Counted from the stretch's first letter, positions 11,040-24,258 are shown. The stretch: DNA of 64,000 bases from Anthoceros angustus (GCA_010909165.1 MU008187.1:376247-440246), one strand, 5' to 3'. The notes: generated from the letters alone by a model not told the origin. A program made the numbers and translations.

Positions 11040-11349
11040 GGCAAGCGGCGGGCAACTCAAGCGGACACGGCGAGGAGGAGGAGGAGGCGAGCGAGGATTG
11101 GAGGAAGGGAGAGGTGGACGATCAATGTCCAAGAAGTGGGCACAGTTGTCAACGGGTAAAGTGAGCTGATTTAGACTTACCTAAAGTTAAGTTTTATGGT
11201 TAAAGTAAAAAGTAGAAAGTTAAAGTAGATCATACTAATAATAATAATAAATAAATATACTATAAGGTAAGAAGTATGATAAAATATATAAAAGTAAATG
11301 ATTCAAAATTCATATTCACACCATTCATACTCTATCACAAGATAGCCAA

Positions 11350-12513
11350 ATGTACTTTGCCATATGGCACAAAAGTGTGGCACCAAAGCATGCTTGCACC
11401 CTTGTAGGCTTATTTCGACAAGCTATTGATGAAGTTGGCCTTCAAAATGTGGTTCAAGTAAACATTGTTACAGACGCAGTGGCAAATTGCAAATGTACTG
11501 ATGAGATCATTGTAGCACAATATCCTAGTATGGTGTGGACTCCTTGCTCGGCTCACATCTTGGACTTATTGTTGGAAGCACTTGGTAGTATTAACTGGAT
11601 ACAGCCTATCAATCAACGAGCACAACGTGTGGTTCAGTTTATTACAACACATCATACAACCTTAGCAATATTTCGGGTGCACTAAAATGTAGAGCTTTTG
11701 AAGCCGCAACTACTAGATTTACCAGTCATCACATATGCTTGGAGTGTCTTATTCAATTTGAGTGAAGAATAATCTTCAAGAGACCATTGTGATTGAATCT
11801 TGGGAAACTTGGCGTCCTTCTAGCTTGAGAGCACTTGAGCTGAAAGGTCAGGTCAAATTGGACATAAGGCTGTGGATGGGAATGAAGGCAATCCTTTCCA
11901 TCGCCGTACCCTTCGTGAAGTTATTAGGCTTGTCGATGGGGCTGGTCAGGTTATGGGACAAGTCTATCCAGCTATGGTGGCATCAAGAACTGAGGTGCTT
12001 GACTTGTCTCATGTGCTTCGGCAAGACAAGGCTCAAGAGATTCTCGCTATCACTCACAAGAAGTGGGAGAAGTGGGAGCAACTTCATCAACCTATCCATG
12101 CTCTTGCTTATATCTTGGATCCTAAGTATAAAGGGGATGGCCAAGAAACGAATGCAATGATCATGTCTGGTCTTCATTCTTACCTTGATGCAACTATGGG
12201 TGTAAGTTCCAGGATACAACAAGTGATCCGTGAACAACTTGGCCTATACAAAAGCAAAAATGGCTTATTGGGATCAAATCAAGCACAAGTTGACAGGGCA
12301 ACTATGCTACCTACCCGGTGGTGGGAGAACTATGCAGCTTCAACACCTCAACTCCAAAAGCTTGCTATTCGTATCTTGTCCCAATCCTCTAACTCTTCTA
12401 CTTGTGAAAGAGCATGGAGCACATATGAACTCATTCATTCCAAAAAGAGAAACATGTTGACACTGGAACAAGATGAGAAGTTGGTGTATACACATATTAA
12501 TCTCATACTCTAG
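11350..12513 (+). pseudogene. hAT-family transposase, decayed
   Basis: Three reading pieces on the plus strand together look like a hAT (Ac-like) transposase. First is a DUF659-like catalytic region with VNIVTDAVANCK and WTPCSAHILDLLLEALG. After a frame break comes a middle region (IHALAYILDPKYKGDG). Last is the C-terminal dimerisation domain, with TRWWENYAASTPQLQKLAIR followed by SSTCERAWSTYELIHSKKRN. The BED zinc finger is absent and there are internal stops. I saw no clear terminal inverted repeats or 8 bp target duplication. Confidence 0.8.
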
Positions 12514-12866
12514 CAAAGGTGGAGGCAAGTTTGCAATATCTTGTAGAAGAGACCCTTGAAGGACATGATGAGGAGGAGGCATAGCAACAACTTGGTACAT
12601 TTTTTACGTACCGCATACCTATGCCTGGGGCCTCCATAGAGTTGTTTCTCATCCCTCAATGTAGATGGGACTTCCCATCTCTTTCTGCATATTTGTAAAG
12701 TCTCCATTTAAAAAAAACAGCCGAGCACATAAAGTGAATTTTGAAGTAACGATCCAAGGAGGAAGATGAGAAACAAACGTTTGGTTTGGTTGCCGGTTCC
12801 CGCCAAAACTGGGAAGGTGGACGAGGCGAGGCGGATGGTTGGAGGAAGCAGGCGGGCATCGGCACA
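12514..12866. other. Spacer between hAT remnant and SMC2
   Basis: This stretch is the 3' end of the transposon and presumably the SMC2 promoter and 5' UTR. There is an oligo-A run near 12707-12715 and GC-rich sequence from 12780. No unambiguous TATA box is visible. Confidence 0.4.
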
Positions 12867-15800
12867 ATGTTCCTCAAGGAGATCACGCTGGAAGGCTTCA
12901 AATCGTACGCGACGCGCACGCAAGTGCTGGGATTCGATCCCTTCTTCAACGCGATCACGGGACTCAATGGCTCCGGCAAGTCCAACATTCTGGACTCCAT
13001 CTGCTTCGTGCTGGGCATCACCAACCTCCAGCAGGTGCGCGCCAGCAACATGCAGGAGCTGGTGTACAAGCACGGCCAGGCCGGGGTCACCAAGGCCACC
13101 GTCTCTATCACCTTCGACAACTCGGACCGCGCAAGGAGCCCCATCGGCTTCCAGGACTGCGCCGAGATCACTGTCACCCGCCAGGTGGGTGATGCTATGC
13201 TGGCCAGGGCAGGGCAGGGCATCGCCTTGGCTTTGGTCTTCGCATTTGCGCATTTTGGGCTCACGCATTCCTCGCCTTTGCAGATTGTGGTGGGGGGGCG
13301 GAACAAGTACCTCATCAACGGGCACCTGGCGCAGCCCAGCCGCGTGCAGAACCTCTTCCACTCCGTGCAGCTCAATGTGAACAACCCGCACTTCCTCATC
13401 ATGCAAGGGCGCATCACCAAGGTGCTCAACATGAAGCCGCCCGAGACGCTGTCCATGCTGGAGGAGGCGGCGGGCACCCGGATGTACGAGAACAAGAAGG
13501 AGGCCGCGCTCAAGACCCTGGAGAAGAAGCAGTCCAAGGTGGACGAGATCGACAACGTGCTGGCCCAGCAGCTGCTGCCCGCACTGGAGAAGCTGCGCAA
13601 GGAACGGGCGCAGTACATGGAGTGGTCCCACGCCCGAGAGGAGCTGGCCAGCCTGGAGAGGTTCTGCACGGCTTTCCAGTTCGTGCAGGCGGAGAGCCTC
13701 AAGAACAGCGCCCTTGGGGAGATGCAGCATATTAAGGCCAGGATTGCGGAGCTAAGGGAGCAGATGAAGGAGCTGCAACGGGCTGTGGCGGAGAAGGAGC
13801 AGGCCATCAATGTGCTTGTGGAGCAGAAGGAGAAGATGAACAGCCAGAGCCTGAAGCACCTGACTGACAAGGCTGACAAGGTTTCCAATGCCCTTGTGAA
13901 GGAGACGTCTGCGTTTGATAATCTCAAGGACGCCCTGGATACTGATAAGGCTGCTCAGGAGAAGGTGAGCAGGGGGTTTGTTGTTATCCTCTTGGGGGTT
14001 TTTTTCTCTTCTGCCATCGTCTCACTCACTCATCCTTTTGTTGCTGGTCTGGAGTTCTTCAGCTTCGGAGAACACTGGAGGAGTTGGATCAAGGGGTCCT
14101 TGAGAAGGCAGCCGCTGTTCAGCAGTCGGAGGATTCTGCTTCTGGGTTGAGGGAGAAGGTGGATGTGCTGATCAGGACGTCAGCAGAGTTTGAAAGTGAG
14201 CTGCAGGTACGGCAGTGAAAAGCTGAAAGGAGGTTTGAGGATTCTAAGTTGTTGGCTTGGTCGAACGGCTCACTCTCTGCCTTAGTGTTGGTAACAATTT
14301 TGGTTCAGGGCGTTCGAGTGGGGAAGAGCGGAGGTGCCGATGAAAAGAGCCTGGCAGACCAGCTTGGTGATGCAAAAGCTGCCGCCAGTAAAGCAGGAAC
14401 GGAAATCCAACAGGCCAACACTAAGATCCAGTATTTGGCTAAGGAACTTGAGGAGAAAAAGAGGCAACTATCCTCGAAGCAGCATGAGGCTGCGTCTTTG
14501 CAGAATGAGCTCGAAGCCCGGAGGGCTGAGGTGAGTCGAATTAAAGCAGACGTGGAGGACATCCAGTACGAAGAGGGCTCAATGGAGAGGTTGGAGCAGG
14601 TAAATGCACGGGTTTTTTCTTTTGCTTGGGTTGTGAGGGATTTCTGCTCCGACGAACCGTCTTCCCTCTCCCCTGATGTTGCCAGACATTATTGTGATGC
14701 TTTCAGGCTCGTACAGCAGAAGCGGAGGTCGTGCAAAGACTTAAAGCGGAAATTAATGAGCTACGAGGGGGTTTAAGTGGAGTTCACTTTGCTTACGAAG
14801 ACCCAGTGAGGGATTTTGATCGCTCCAAAGTGAAAGGAGTGGTTGCTCGCCTCTTTCATGTGAAGGACCCAAGGGCTATGACTGCACTTGAGGTGTGCTA
14901 TGACCTCACCTTGTTCATTTCCACCAGCATAGGGTGGCTCTTGTCACAACGTCCAGCAGGTTGCTGCAGGAGGGAAGATGTATCAAGTAGTTGTGGACTC
15001 TGAGGTCACGGGAAAGCTACTCTTTGAAAAGGGTGGTCTTCGGCGAAGGGTTACCATAATCCCTTTGAACAAAATCCAGCAAAGTACGGTTCCTCAACGG
15101 GTTCAAGCAGCTGCTAGCAGATTGGTAAAGAGCTAGCTCAAGCTTTCCTTCAGTGAGCTAAGTCCACGGGTTCTGATGTTAATATTTTGTGCTGCTTGTG
15201 CTGTGTAGGTAGGATCAGATAACGCTAAACTTGCCCTGTCACTCATTTCCTTTGATGGCGAGCTCCAGGTGCTCAACTCCCCACGCACAGAGTCAGTTTG
15301 TGGGACCATAGGATATCTTATGCTAACGAACTACTTAGGAGGGCTGCGGGCTTGATGTTTTGTGCTGCCTCTCTTTCTGTGCAGGCAGCCATGGGCTTTG
15401 TGTTCGGAAACACCTTCGTTTGCAGTGACTCCAATACCGCAAAGCAGGTAAGTGTCCCGGTGGGTGGTTTCCCATGGTCTGGGGTCTGGAAAGGTTTATG
15501 TAAGAGAGTCAATTAATTCTTGTGCAGGTGGCTTTTCATCGAGACATCCAGACATCTTCAGTGACTTTAGAAGGTGATATATTTCGACCAAGCGGGCTTC
15601 TCACTGGGGGCAGCCGCAAGTAATGCCTTCCTCGTTGTTAGTTTTCCTCTGGTTTGTAGATGTTGCAAGTTGCGGAGCTTGAAAGAGCTTATCGACAAAT
15701 CGTTTTGGACTGGTGCAGCGGAGGTGGCGAACTACTAAGGAAACTCCATGCCTTGTCTGAAGCCGAGCATGGGCTATCAACTCACATGGACAAGCTTGCT

Positions 15801-18154
15801 GACATTGAAAGACAGGTAACATCTATCAACGGTTGCTCTGACGTAATCTTGGGGCTGTCTCTCCTCAGACTCGGATCTTGACCTAACCACCTCAGTCACC
15901 TGGCTAGATTGCTAGTCTATTGCCTCTGCAGAAGCAATATAGCAACCTGAGATCACGATTGGAATTGAAGGAATACGACCTCACGCTCTGCGAATCTCGT
16001 GCCCTACAAAGTGAACATCATAAGGTACTGTAAACATTTATTGAGCTGACCATTATTGTGCTGGGTAGTAACGGCTGCCCTTTTCTTATGGAAGCAATCT
16101 TCAGGTTATGGCCATCGCAGCTGTTTTAATCGTGCTTTAGCTCAGTGAAACTGTTGCAGCATTGGCAACCCAGCTGGATAAGGAAAGGTGTGAAGCAACT
16201 CAGAAAGAGGAGAGTCATAGAGTTTGCTTGGAAACTGTTGCCGATCTACAGCAAAGGATCAACGAGCATGGTCGAGATCGTGAATCTCGAATTGCGGCCC
16301 TGGAAAGCAGAATCAAAGCAATTAAGCAGGAACTTGGCGCGGCCACCAAGCAGTTGAAGGTAGATTTAAACCGTTGCCATGAGCTGAGCTGCCAGTTCGT
16401 GAAGACATTCTGAATTGACTTATCTTCTCAACTGAACAGGCTCTCGAAGGAACAAGAGAGAGACTGCTGATGGAAAAAGAAGCAGCCATTCAGGAGAAGC
16501 AGTCAGTTGTCACTCAGCTGTCATCTGCTGAGGCTCATATCGAGGCCATGATGGTCCAGCTTGCTTCTCACACCTCAAAGGTACGGACGGTTTTCGGTGA
16601 ATTGTCCTTCAATTGCCCAGTAGCTATAAAGATCTGCAGACCAGAGCAATCTGTGCGTTCAATGAGCAGCATTATTTGGACTGGCTACAGATCAATACGA
16701 TCAAGCAGGAGTATGACAAGATTCAGGAAGAGATCAATCAAAGTCGGTCCAAAATGAAGGAATGCGATGCTGAGATAAATAGCATGTCCAAGGATCGTTC
16801 CAAGCTTGAGCAGAAGGTGACGGAGAGCAATCTGGACGTGAAGAAATTGGAAAACCAGGTCGGGTGAATTCGCATATCCTTTTAGTGTGCCTTGTGTTAA
16901 TCTGGATGGGGACATGTAAGCAAGGTCCACGAATTGCAGGTAAGGCGCATGGAGGATGCGCAAAAAGACTCTGCCAAGACTGTGGAAGATCTGCTGAAGA
17001 AACATGAATGGATTGCATCGGAGAAACAGCTGTTTGGTAAGCCCGGAACAAACTATGACTTCTCTGTACGGAATCCACAACAGGCGAGAGAGCAGCTGGA
17101 GGCGAGGCGCCAGGAACAGGATAAGTGCGCAGCAGCTCTCTCTAAACCACTAAACAGGATTTGTTTGATCTGGCAATTCTCCGGTTCTCATCCTGAACGT
17201 ATGATCCCAGGGCCGAGAAAACCATCAACAAGAAAGCCATGAACATGTTCGAAAAAGCCGAGACAGATTTCAACGAGCTCATGAAAAAGAAGACCATCAT
17301 CGAGGTTTCTCTCTTCACAATCTGATCGAGATTTGATTCAGCAATGTGCATGTTGACTCAGCAGCATCTTCTGTTTGTTTGCACAGAACGACAAGCAAAA
17401 GATTCAGACTGTAATTCGTGAGCTCGACGAGAAGAAGAAACAGGCGCTTCAAGTGACCTGGCAGAAAGTGAACAAGTAAGGCTTGCAGTATCCTGTGCGT
17501 TCCTTGTAACCGCAGTTCACTTCTCCTTGTGAATTACAACAAACCTGGTATGTGCAGGGACTTCGGTTCCATCTTCTCCACTCTACTGCCTGGTACAATG
17601 GCCAAGCTTGATCCACCCGAAGGAGGCGACTTCCTGGACGGATTGGAGGTTCGAGTGGCCTTCGGAAGCGTCTGGAAGCAGTCTCTCTCGGAACTGAGCG
17701 GGGGCCAACGTTCTCTGCTTGCACTTTCGCTCATCCTGGCCCTGCTCTTGTTCAAACCTGCTCCACTCTACATCCTGGACGAGGTACCGCTCTCCTCTTG
17801 ACTCCTCCATAGTCTGCATTCTCCTAGCAGCCTTCCAAGATCTTATGCTTCCTGCCCGTCCTTTCTCAGGTGGATGCCGCTCTGGACCTGAGCCACACTC
17901 AGAACATCGGTCGCATGATCAAATCTCACTTCCCTCACTCACAGGTCTGTGCCTCCACATAGTGACATTAGCTCAGAGCTTCAAGATCCACGTTCATGTC
18001 AGGACGCAGTATGACACCCTCCTTCCACCTGTTGCCTTGCCAGTTCATAGTGGTGTCTCTCAAGGAAGGAATGTTCAACAACGCAAATGTCATCTTTCGT
18101 ACCAAATTCGTGGACGGGGTATCCACAGTCACGCGGACAGTTCCAAACAGATGA
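12867..18154 (+). CDS. SMC2: SMC2, condensin ATPase subunit
   Basis: SMC2 pairs with SMC4 as the ATPase core of condensin, which compacts mitotic chromosomes. Twenty exons: 12867-13184, 13284-13964, 14063-14206, 14309-14599, 14707-14892, 14960-15124, 15209-15268, 15385-15447, 15528-15619, 15719-15815, 15932-16024, 16141-16359, 16440-16580, 16691-16858, 16940-17124, 17211-17304, 17387-17475, 17558-17783, 17870-17944, 18044-18154. They sum to 1,165 aa, normal for the family. Walker A GLNGSGKS is at residues 32-39. The SMC2-specific [13 protein letters not shown] follows, then coiled coil, a hinge ([13 protein letters not shown]), a second coiled coil, the ABC signature LSGGQRSL and Walker B YILDEVDAAL. 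The first [14 protein letters not shown] fixes the start. Intron 1 is 99 nt and free of stops. All phases agree, so the gene looks intact. Confidence 0.97.
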
Positions 18155-18593
18155 GAAAGCTGCCGCTGCTGGTGACGGAAGACCTGTATTATAATATGCT
18201 GTATTATTGTTACACAAATCGTGAGCATGCTACTTGTACTGATGTGCAAAGGCCCTATCGACAGGGTGAGCACAGAAATGAGGCAGGCCCTTGATAATAT
18301 CTTTGCAAACAATGTTATATCTACCTGTTTAATCCTCAATGCAGAGCGCAGGTGTTGCTTAGCAACATCTTGGCATTGAGGCAAAACAGAGGGCAGCACG
18401 CATGAATCAAACTCCATGTACCTAGCTCAGAAAGAAAGAAGTCCAAACATTATAGCGCTGGTTTCCCTGAAGTGAAACCGAAAACGCAAAGCCATCTATC
18501 CGTAAGCGAATTCTGTGGTGCCCGCTGAATTCCATGGCGGGCAGGCCTTTATGAAGGGAGGCGCCTGGCTTGTGCGCCGGGGGGAAGCTCTCA
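18155..18593. other. Convergent 3' intergenic region
   Basis: SMC2 ends at 18154 and the minus-strand root-cap gene ends at 18594, so this stretch should hold both 3' UTRs. AT-rich sequence near 18180-18230 could serve SMC2 polyadenylation. No gene is seen. Confidence 0.5.
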
Positions 18594-20044
18594 TCAGCGG
18601 CGGCAGACGATACCGGAGGCGGAATCGGCAGAGGAGCAGGTGAGCTGCGGCTGGCGCTGCTGCAGAATCTCGGAAACGGGCTCAGAGGTGGTCCAGGACT
18701 GGAAGTTGGAGACGGAGCAGTCGGGAGCCATGAGCCGCGAGGTGACATAGCGGTAGGCGTTGCCGAGCGTGGGGAGATGCTGCCCGGGCTTCTTCTGCAG
18801 CATGCGGAATGTGGGAGCGTAGGTCTGGCCCAGGACGCCGTGCACCTGCGGCGACAGGCCGGCGAAGGAGAAGCTCACATCCAGATGCGCCATGCAGTCG
18901 TCCGGGCCGACGCCGTATCCGAACTTGATGCTCTCCTCCTGCGTCACCGGCGTGGCGTACACTGTGAGCGTCACCTTGCCCTCCACCTCGACCGTGGCCG
19001 AGTTCACCTGCCCCTGCGAGATCCGCACGCCGGCCTCCCTGGCCTCCCAGACCGCGCCGGGCGCGGGAGTGAGCTTCACGGACTCCGAGTTGAGGAGGAA
19101 GACGAGCTGGTTGACGCTGGCGTCCCAGGTGGCCACCTTCTTCACCCCGATGTAGAGCTGGTTGGAGCCGAAGAGGACTCCAAGAGACTGCACCCAGGTG
19201 AAGTCCCGCGGCATGCCCGGCGCCCGCAGCCCGATGAAGTGCGCGTTGATGTGCAGGTCTGTGTCGGACACGAGGCAGAAGTCCCCGCCCTTGTGGCCGT
19301 GGAAGTAGAAGGCCTCACCTTTCTGTGTTTTCATCACCGGATCCTTGCATACCGAGCCGTACCCGCACTTCTCTGCGTTTGTCTCAACACGGTGCATCCG
19401 ATGTAGGTCAGTTAACCATCTGAAATCAAGCAAGCATGCAAGGAAGCAAGCTGTGGAGCACGCGTATGCGAATTCAGTTGGAATGACGCAAGCAGGAAGC
19501 AAGCAAGCATGCTGCAAATTGAATTGTCACCTGGAGGAGGAGGAGACCACGCGTATGGTGGCCAGTGGTGGTGGTGGTGGTGGTGAGGAGGAGTCTTGTG
19601 GCCCGGAGGAGTCTTGGAGGGAGGCGTCTTGCTCGGAGGAATGCTGTAGGGGGGAGTCTTGCTCGGAGGGGTCTTGGAGGGAGGAGTCTTGCTCGGAGGA
19701 GTCTTAGACGGTGGCGTGTTGCTTGGAGGAGGAGTCTTGGACGGTGGAGTCTTGCTCGGAGGAGGAGTCTTGCTCGGAGGAGGAGTCTTCGACGGAGGCG
19801 TCTTGCTCGGAGGAGGAGTGTTGGACGGTGGCGTCTTGCTCGGCGGAGGCACGGAGCTTGGAGGAGCTTTTCCGGGGGGAGCCTTGGTAGGAGGAGGCTC
19901 AATCGCAGGGGGAGCCTTGCTAGGAGGCGTCTTCCCGCTAGGAGGTGGTGTTGGTGTTGGAGGTGAACCCGAAGCTGCGTGCACCCCCTCCAGGAGGAGG
20001 AGGAGCAGGAGCGCACCAGCGGCCCATTGCGGCAGCCGCGCCAT
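18594..20044 (-). CDS. Root-cap/LEA-type secreted protein with extensin-like N-terminus
   Basis: Two exons (20044-19531 and 19372-18594, intron 158 nt) give 430 aa. Residues 1 to about 24 are a signal peptide (MARLPQWAAGALLLLLLLEG). Then comes a Pro-rich region of repeated SKTPP and SKTPPP words ending in seven histidines. The second exon encodes the plant root-cap family domain: FYFHGHKGGDFCLVSDTDL, HINAHFIGLR, RDFTWVQSLGVLFG, KVATWDAS, GPDDCMAHLDVSF, HGVLGQTYAP and APDCSVSNF. An upstream acceptor at 19420 would break the frame; the one at 19373 joins in phase (PPPP-EKCGYG). The product is probably a cell-wall protein. The upstream in-frame triplet at 20068 is GTG, so I chose ATG 20044. Confidence 0.85.
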
Positions 20045-20186
20045 GTCCCTCACTCGAATTGGATCCACCAGTCGGTACTACCAGTGTGCACCGATCTGTG
20101 AAAGGCTCCGATGCAGCTGCGAGAAACGGCGAGTGCGGAGACTGCGAGCAGGAGCGGAGGATGAAAGATGCGTAGGTGGGATGGTG

Positions 20187-20195
20187 TATCTATAC
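20187..20195 (-). promoter_or_regulatory. Possible TATA box of the root-cap gene
   Basis: On the minus strand the sequence reads GTATAGATAC about 145 bp before ATG 20044, a plausible plant TATA position if the 5' UTR is about 110 nt. It rests only on sequence resemblance and spacing. Confidence 0.35.
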
Positions 20196-21725
20196 GCTTC
20201 GCTGTCAACGTTGAACGCATGTGTCCGCGTGCAAGCAGCTCAAGTTGGATTCCAAAGAGCTCTGCGTGCTGTGCCCGACGGCCGTGGCACAGTGCCGCCC
20301 TGCTTCTCCGGGAGTCGGCATCTTAATAAGCTTTCCAAATCACAGATAAATCTGCAAGCTGCTGGAACGCGGAACGCAAGGCCCAGCTTCAGCGGCGACA
20401 TCACATAATGCTCGGGGAGCTGCGATCTGGAGCCTTGTGGCCAAGTTGGAAGAAATGGAACAAAGTCCGGATCGGGAGGCACGCACATTAACTCCGGTAC
20501 GTGCGTGCATGAGAGGAAGGCTTGACTTCTGTGGGCTTCGCTCCTTGCGTCGGGAAAGCCGCACATTCAAGCTCTTCTCCGCTCCACATGCGCGGATCAT
20601 TTACTTATGTACATCCAATGTGCGTAATGAACAAGTGTTACGTCCTGCATGGTGCAGTTAGAAATGAAACGAAACTTCAGCGATCCCAGATCGTTTGCCT
20701 TCAGGTATGTTCTCCAACGCTGCCTGCAACGCTGCGACTTCAACCGATTTAATTCGCCCCGTGTTGGGCGTGGGATGTAACGAAAGTTTCTGCCACGCGT
20801 CCCAAATCGAACTTTCACTGTCGGCATAGCTTATCAGTCGTTCGCTTCCTCTTATCGCAGCCATTTCGAAAAGCGGCACTATAGTGACATCCCGGGCACT
20901 TGCCCGTATCAGAAGTCGTGCTGCCAATTACACACATTTGGGCCCATTCAAGCCTTTCAAGGCCACACCCCGAAAGGCTTCAACGTTCTCCCACAGTCCA
21001 CGACGTTGTGTTCAAGTTGTGACCTACTGCACCGAAAGGTCGTGAACCCCAAGACCCGGATGACATGCATAAGGACGGCACTGCCCTTTTGGCACAGCGC
21101 TCGAAAGGCAAGTCCTAGAAGAAGGGCATGGACGAGGTCAAAGAGAGAGCACCGTGCGACGCGGACATTATCTTTGGACCTCATATTCAAGAACGTTGAA
21201 CGGGCATCTCAGCTCCCTTACTTGACGCCAGGCTTGGCGTCAGGGTGTTTCCTGGATGTGGATGCAAATGGGCAGCCACGATCACCAATTCAGTGACCAC
21301 GCGTTTCAATCTGAAAGCAATTTGGGCTGCCCAGCATAAGAGTGACGGCAGAGTTACACGAACTCAGACAGCCAATCAGTCACGGGACTTGGAACCTACA
21401 CCTGGTATACCTGCTGACAAGGTGACTGTGTAGGAACATTTTAGCATCAGTCTGCAACAGATAGATGGAAAGTCGACTAATACTGGTCCCAGAAGCTGAC
21501 GTCAATTGGACCAGGCCTGCACTCAATCGCAAGAGCAACAGCAACCACTTGCAACCGAGAGTCAGTGAGCTGATAAGAATATCCCACCAGCATTGCTCAG
21601 CACCAGAGGGGCCTTGCCGGAGTGGAGGGAGGTAGGGAGGGATGCACTCCACATACGAGTATAGCATGTGGGGAGACCTCCACCCACCATGTTGGCTTCA
21701 ACGAATAAGGTCAAATGAAGCAAGG
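20196..21725. other. Intergenic, no gene recognised
   Basis: Short open frames occur on both strands but none has a recognisable domain, good splice signals or a consistent start. The stretch lies between the 5' end of the root-cap gene and the 3' end of the apyrase, so it should include the apyrase 3' UTR and the root-cap upstream promoter. Confidence 0.5.
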
Positions 21726-24258
21726 TCACACCTTGCTTAAATGACTGTCCAAATCGTACAGGTTTAGATCCTCCCTGGACTGAGTCCTGCGGCTCTGCAA
21801 ACACGAACCATCACGCTTATGTGAAGCGTAGCGGGGACGGCCCACACTTGTGGCTGTACTAGTTGAACCTGCTGCATCCGACTTTTGGAGCGTATCTGAG
21901 TCCAAAGAACTCTCTGATGACAAACCCAGATGATCCTGCTGATAAGGCTGTATGGAGGTCACTGGGAGCGGACTACCTGGCAGCTTCACACGGCCTTCGC
22001 CTGGAGAGGGTGCCACAACACACTTTCAGCACATGGAGAACAAGCAACTGTGCTAAGGTTAGCCCGCATACAGTGAGTGTTATTTGTGTGTACGACGGTC
22101 ATAATTTACACATACAACAGAAGAGGTGTCTTCACCAAGACTTATGAGAATGAAGGAAATGTATGAAGGGATGGATGAGCTTACCAGTAGGGCTAGGGCT
22201 GAAAATGGATCCAAAAGCCTTGGGAAAGCAGCCACTCTGACTGTTGGGCGAGTGCATAAACACTGGCCAATAAGATCGTCGCCACTGCCACATGATCCAC
22301 CGTCGGGAGCAGATGGATACGCACAGGAGGACTAACATGGCAAGCATCGCAATTATGAAAAGCAGTCCTTTCACGGTTATGGTATCCAAAATAAAGGGCA
22401 CTGCCAATGGCCCCTCTAAGCTTCTAGAATCCATCTCGCTGCTTGACGCTAGGGCACCTGCTTCAAGAAGCGCAGCACCAAGCGTCCAAGCGAAGCCACC
22501 CGAGTCAATCACAATCTGATTGTCGCTGAGATTCAGCCCGGACCTAAGTAGTGCCACCACATAGGGTGCCCTGAAACAATACTGCTCAATACTTGGCTGT
22601 GGCTCCACCCGACTGCGTGCTTCTTCCCAGGGTAGTACACAGTATTGTTGTGCCTTGAGCAAAAGCTCCTCGAGTGAGGCATCCGACTGCAGTCCAAAAA
22701 ACTTGTACACCACAAAGAAGCCTGATAGAGCAAAAAATTTACCGTTTGGATGTGGTTGATGTTTACCAAGAGCACAGGGTGTGGCATCACAAGGAGTAGG
22801 TGGCTCTGCAAGTCCCGGAAACTGGAGCACCTGCTTGGCAAGATCTGCGCACCCTTCCCAGTTCGGATCCCCGACTAGCTCAACCTGCACCTTCCACGCT
22901 GCTTCATCAAAGCTCGGCGGTCCTCCGCCCGGAAATGGATTTTTGACGGAGCTAACATATGCTTGCCTGTACCCGGCATGCAGACACGGATGCTTCAACT
23001 CAATCGGCTCCAGCTGACTAGAAAGAATCTCTGGCTTGTTCCCAATCCACCGCCTCAACAACGTGGCAACCGAATTTTGAAACGCATCGTTGAGCCCAAA
23101 CCCTTCATGAGAGTACGCATACAGCTGATGCTCCACTGTCCCCACACTCAAATTCACTCCATACTTGGCGTGGGGAGTCTCTCCGGGCTCGAACGTAACC
23201 TCCAACGAAGACCCACCCAAATCCAACGCACCGAACGTGGGCAACCCAGACGACTGACCCAACCTGTCCTGATTGTAATTCAGTGCAATCCATCCATAAG
23301 ACGCCTCCTCCACCCCGCTTATTATCCTAACCCAGCTCCTTCTACACAGAAACGACGATGACTCCAACACACTCCAAACCCTATCCAAAACCCACTTCGA
23401 ATCCGCAGAAGGCAACCTTCTGAGCCCAGCCGTGGCCAGCACAAAGACCGGAGTCGACCCATGCGCCCAAGCAGGAATCCTTTTCCCTGCCCAATCCAGC
23501 AGCGGCTCGAGCGCAGCCCTAACCCCCGTTTCATTGTGCAAGAGCTTATGCAGGCCCGGCTCCGTCTCCATCCGCTTATACGCCCGACCCTGCCTGTGCT
23601 GGTCCTCATGAGCCTCAGGCCGGAGCATCACCGGCAAAGAATCCCTCCCACGCGTCGAAGACCGAGCCCATCCGTACACATGTATCCTGGTCCCAGTGCT
23701 CCCGCAGTCCACCACAACAGCAAATTGCAGCTGCTCACTGTGAAGCCCATAGTCGCTCCACCGGTACGCCAGAAACAACCCCACGAACAGCAGCAGCGAC
23801 AGCAGCACCAGCAAGGAACCCCTGGAACACCACTGAGCTCCCGAAACCTGAGGAACCACAAGCGGGGACAAAACAGTAGCTGTAGATCCGCCTCCGCCTC
23901 CGCCCCCGCCCTTGGCCACACCACCTCCGCTCTTCGGCAGCCGGAACGGCAGACTCCCTCCTCTGGAGATGTGATACACAGGCAGCGACTTTTCAAGCGA
24001 GTCCGCGGAGTCCTGGTAGGGGCTGGCCTCCAAGGAGGTGGCGGGATAGGTCCTGTAAGAGGTGAAATCCTGCACAGAAGAGTACGATCTCCACCCGACT
24101 GCATCCCGCCTGTAACTCGCCCTGGAGTAGCCCGACTGCGGGGTCACCGTGCTGGACGTGACGGAAGCTGCCGGCAGAGGCGACATGGAGACGGCAGACT
24201 GCGGGGGCACCGGCAGGGGAGCCTGGGAGGCCTTGGGGCCGCCATTGTTGCCATCCAT
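21726..24258 (-). CDS. APY7: Apyrase / GDA1-CD39 nucleoside phosphatase, APY7-like
   Basis: This membrane-bound nucleoside di/triphosphatase has two exons (24258-22185 and 22000-21726, intron 184 nt) giving 782 aa. A Ser/Pro/Gly-rich cytosolic N-terminus is followed by a membrane segment at about 148-166 (GSLLVLLSLLLFVGLFLAYR). Then come the apyrase conserved regions: DCGSTGTR (184-191), VLATAGLR, ISGVEEASYGWIALNY, GALDLGGSSLEVTF and FALSGFFVVYKFFG. A second membrane segment (GLLFIIAMLAMLVLLCVSIC) precedes a cytosolic tail with QSRRTQSREDLN, a mark of the Arabidopsis APY7 subgroup. Splicing joins SPSPTG to EGRVKL in phase; without it the tail is lost. The start is the ATG followed by DGNNGG. 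Plant members of this group act in the endomembrane system and affect pollen walls. The orthology is inference. Confidence 0.92.

Noticed and set aside
12708-13927. Long open frames on the minus strand opposite SMC2 (up to 423 codons)
   Set aside because: They mirror the GC-rich first exons of SMC2, have no domain and ignore the clear plus-strand splice structure.
18570-19406. A 278-codon plus-strand frame opposite the root-cap gene
   Set aside because: It starts at a non-ATG-favoured position, is antisense to a recognised domain and shows no family signature.
19373-19530. Alternative acceptor at 19420 for the root-cap intron
   Set aside because: It would join exon 1 in the wrong phase and give an early stop; the acceptor at 19373 keeps the frame.
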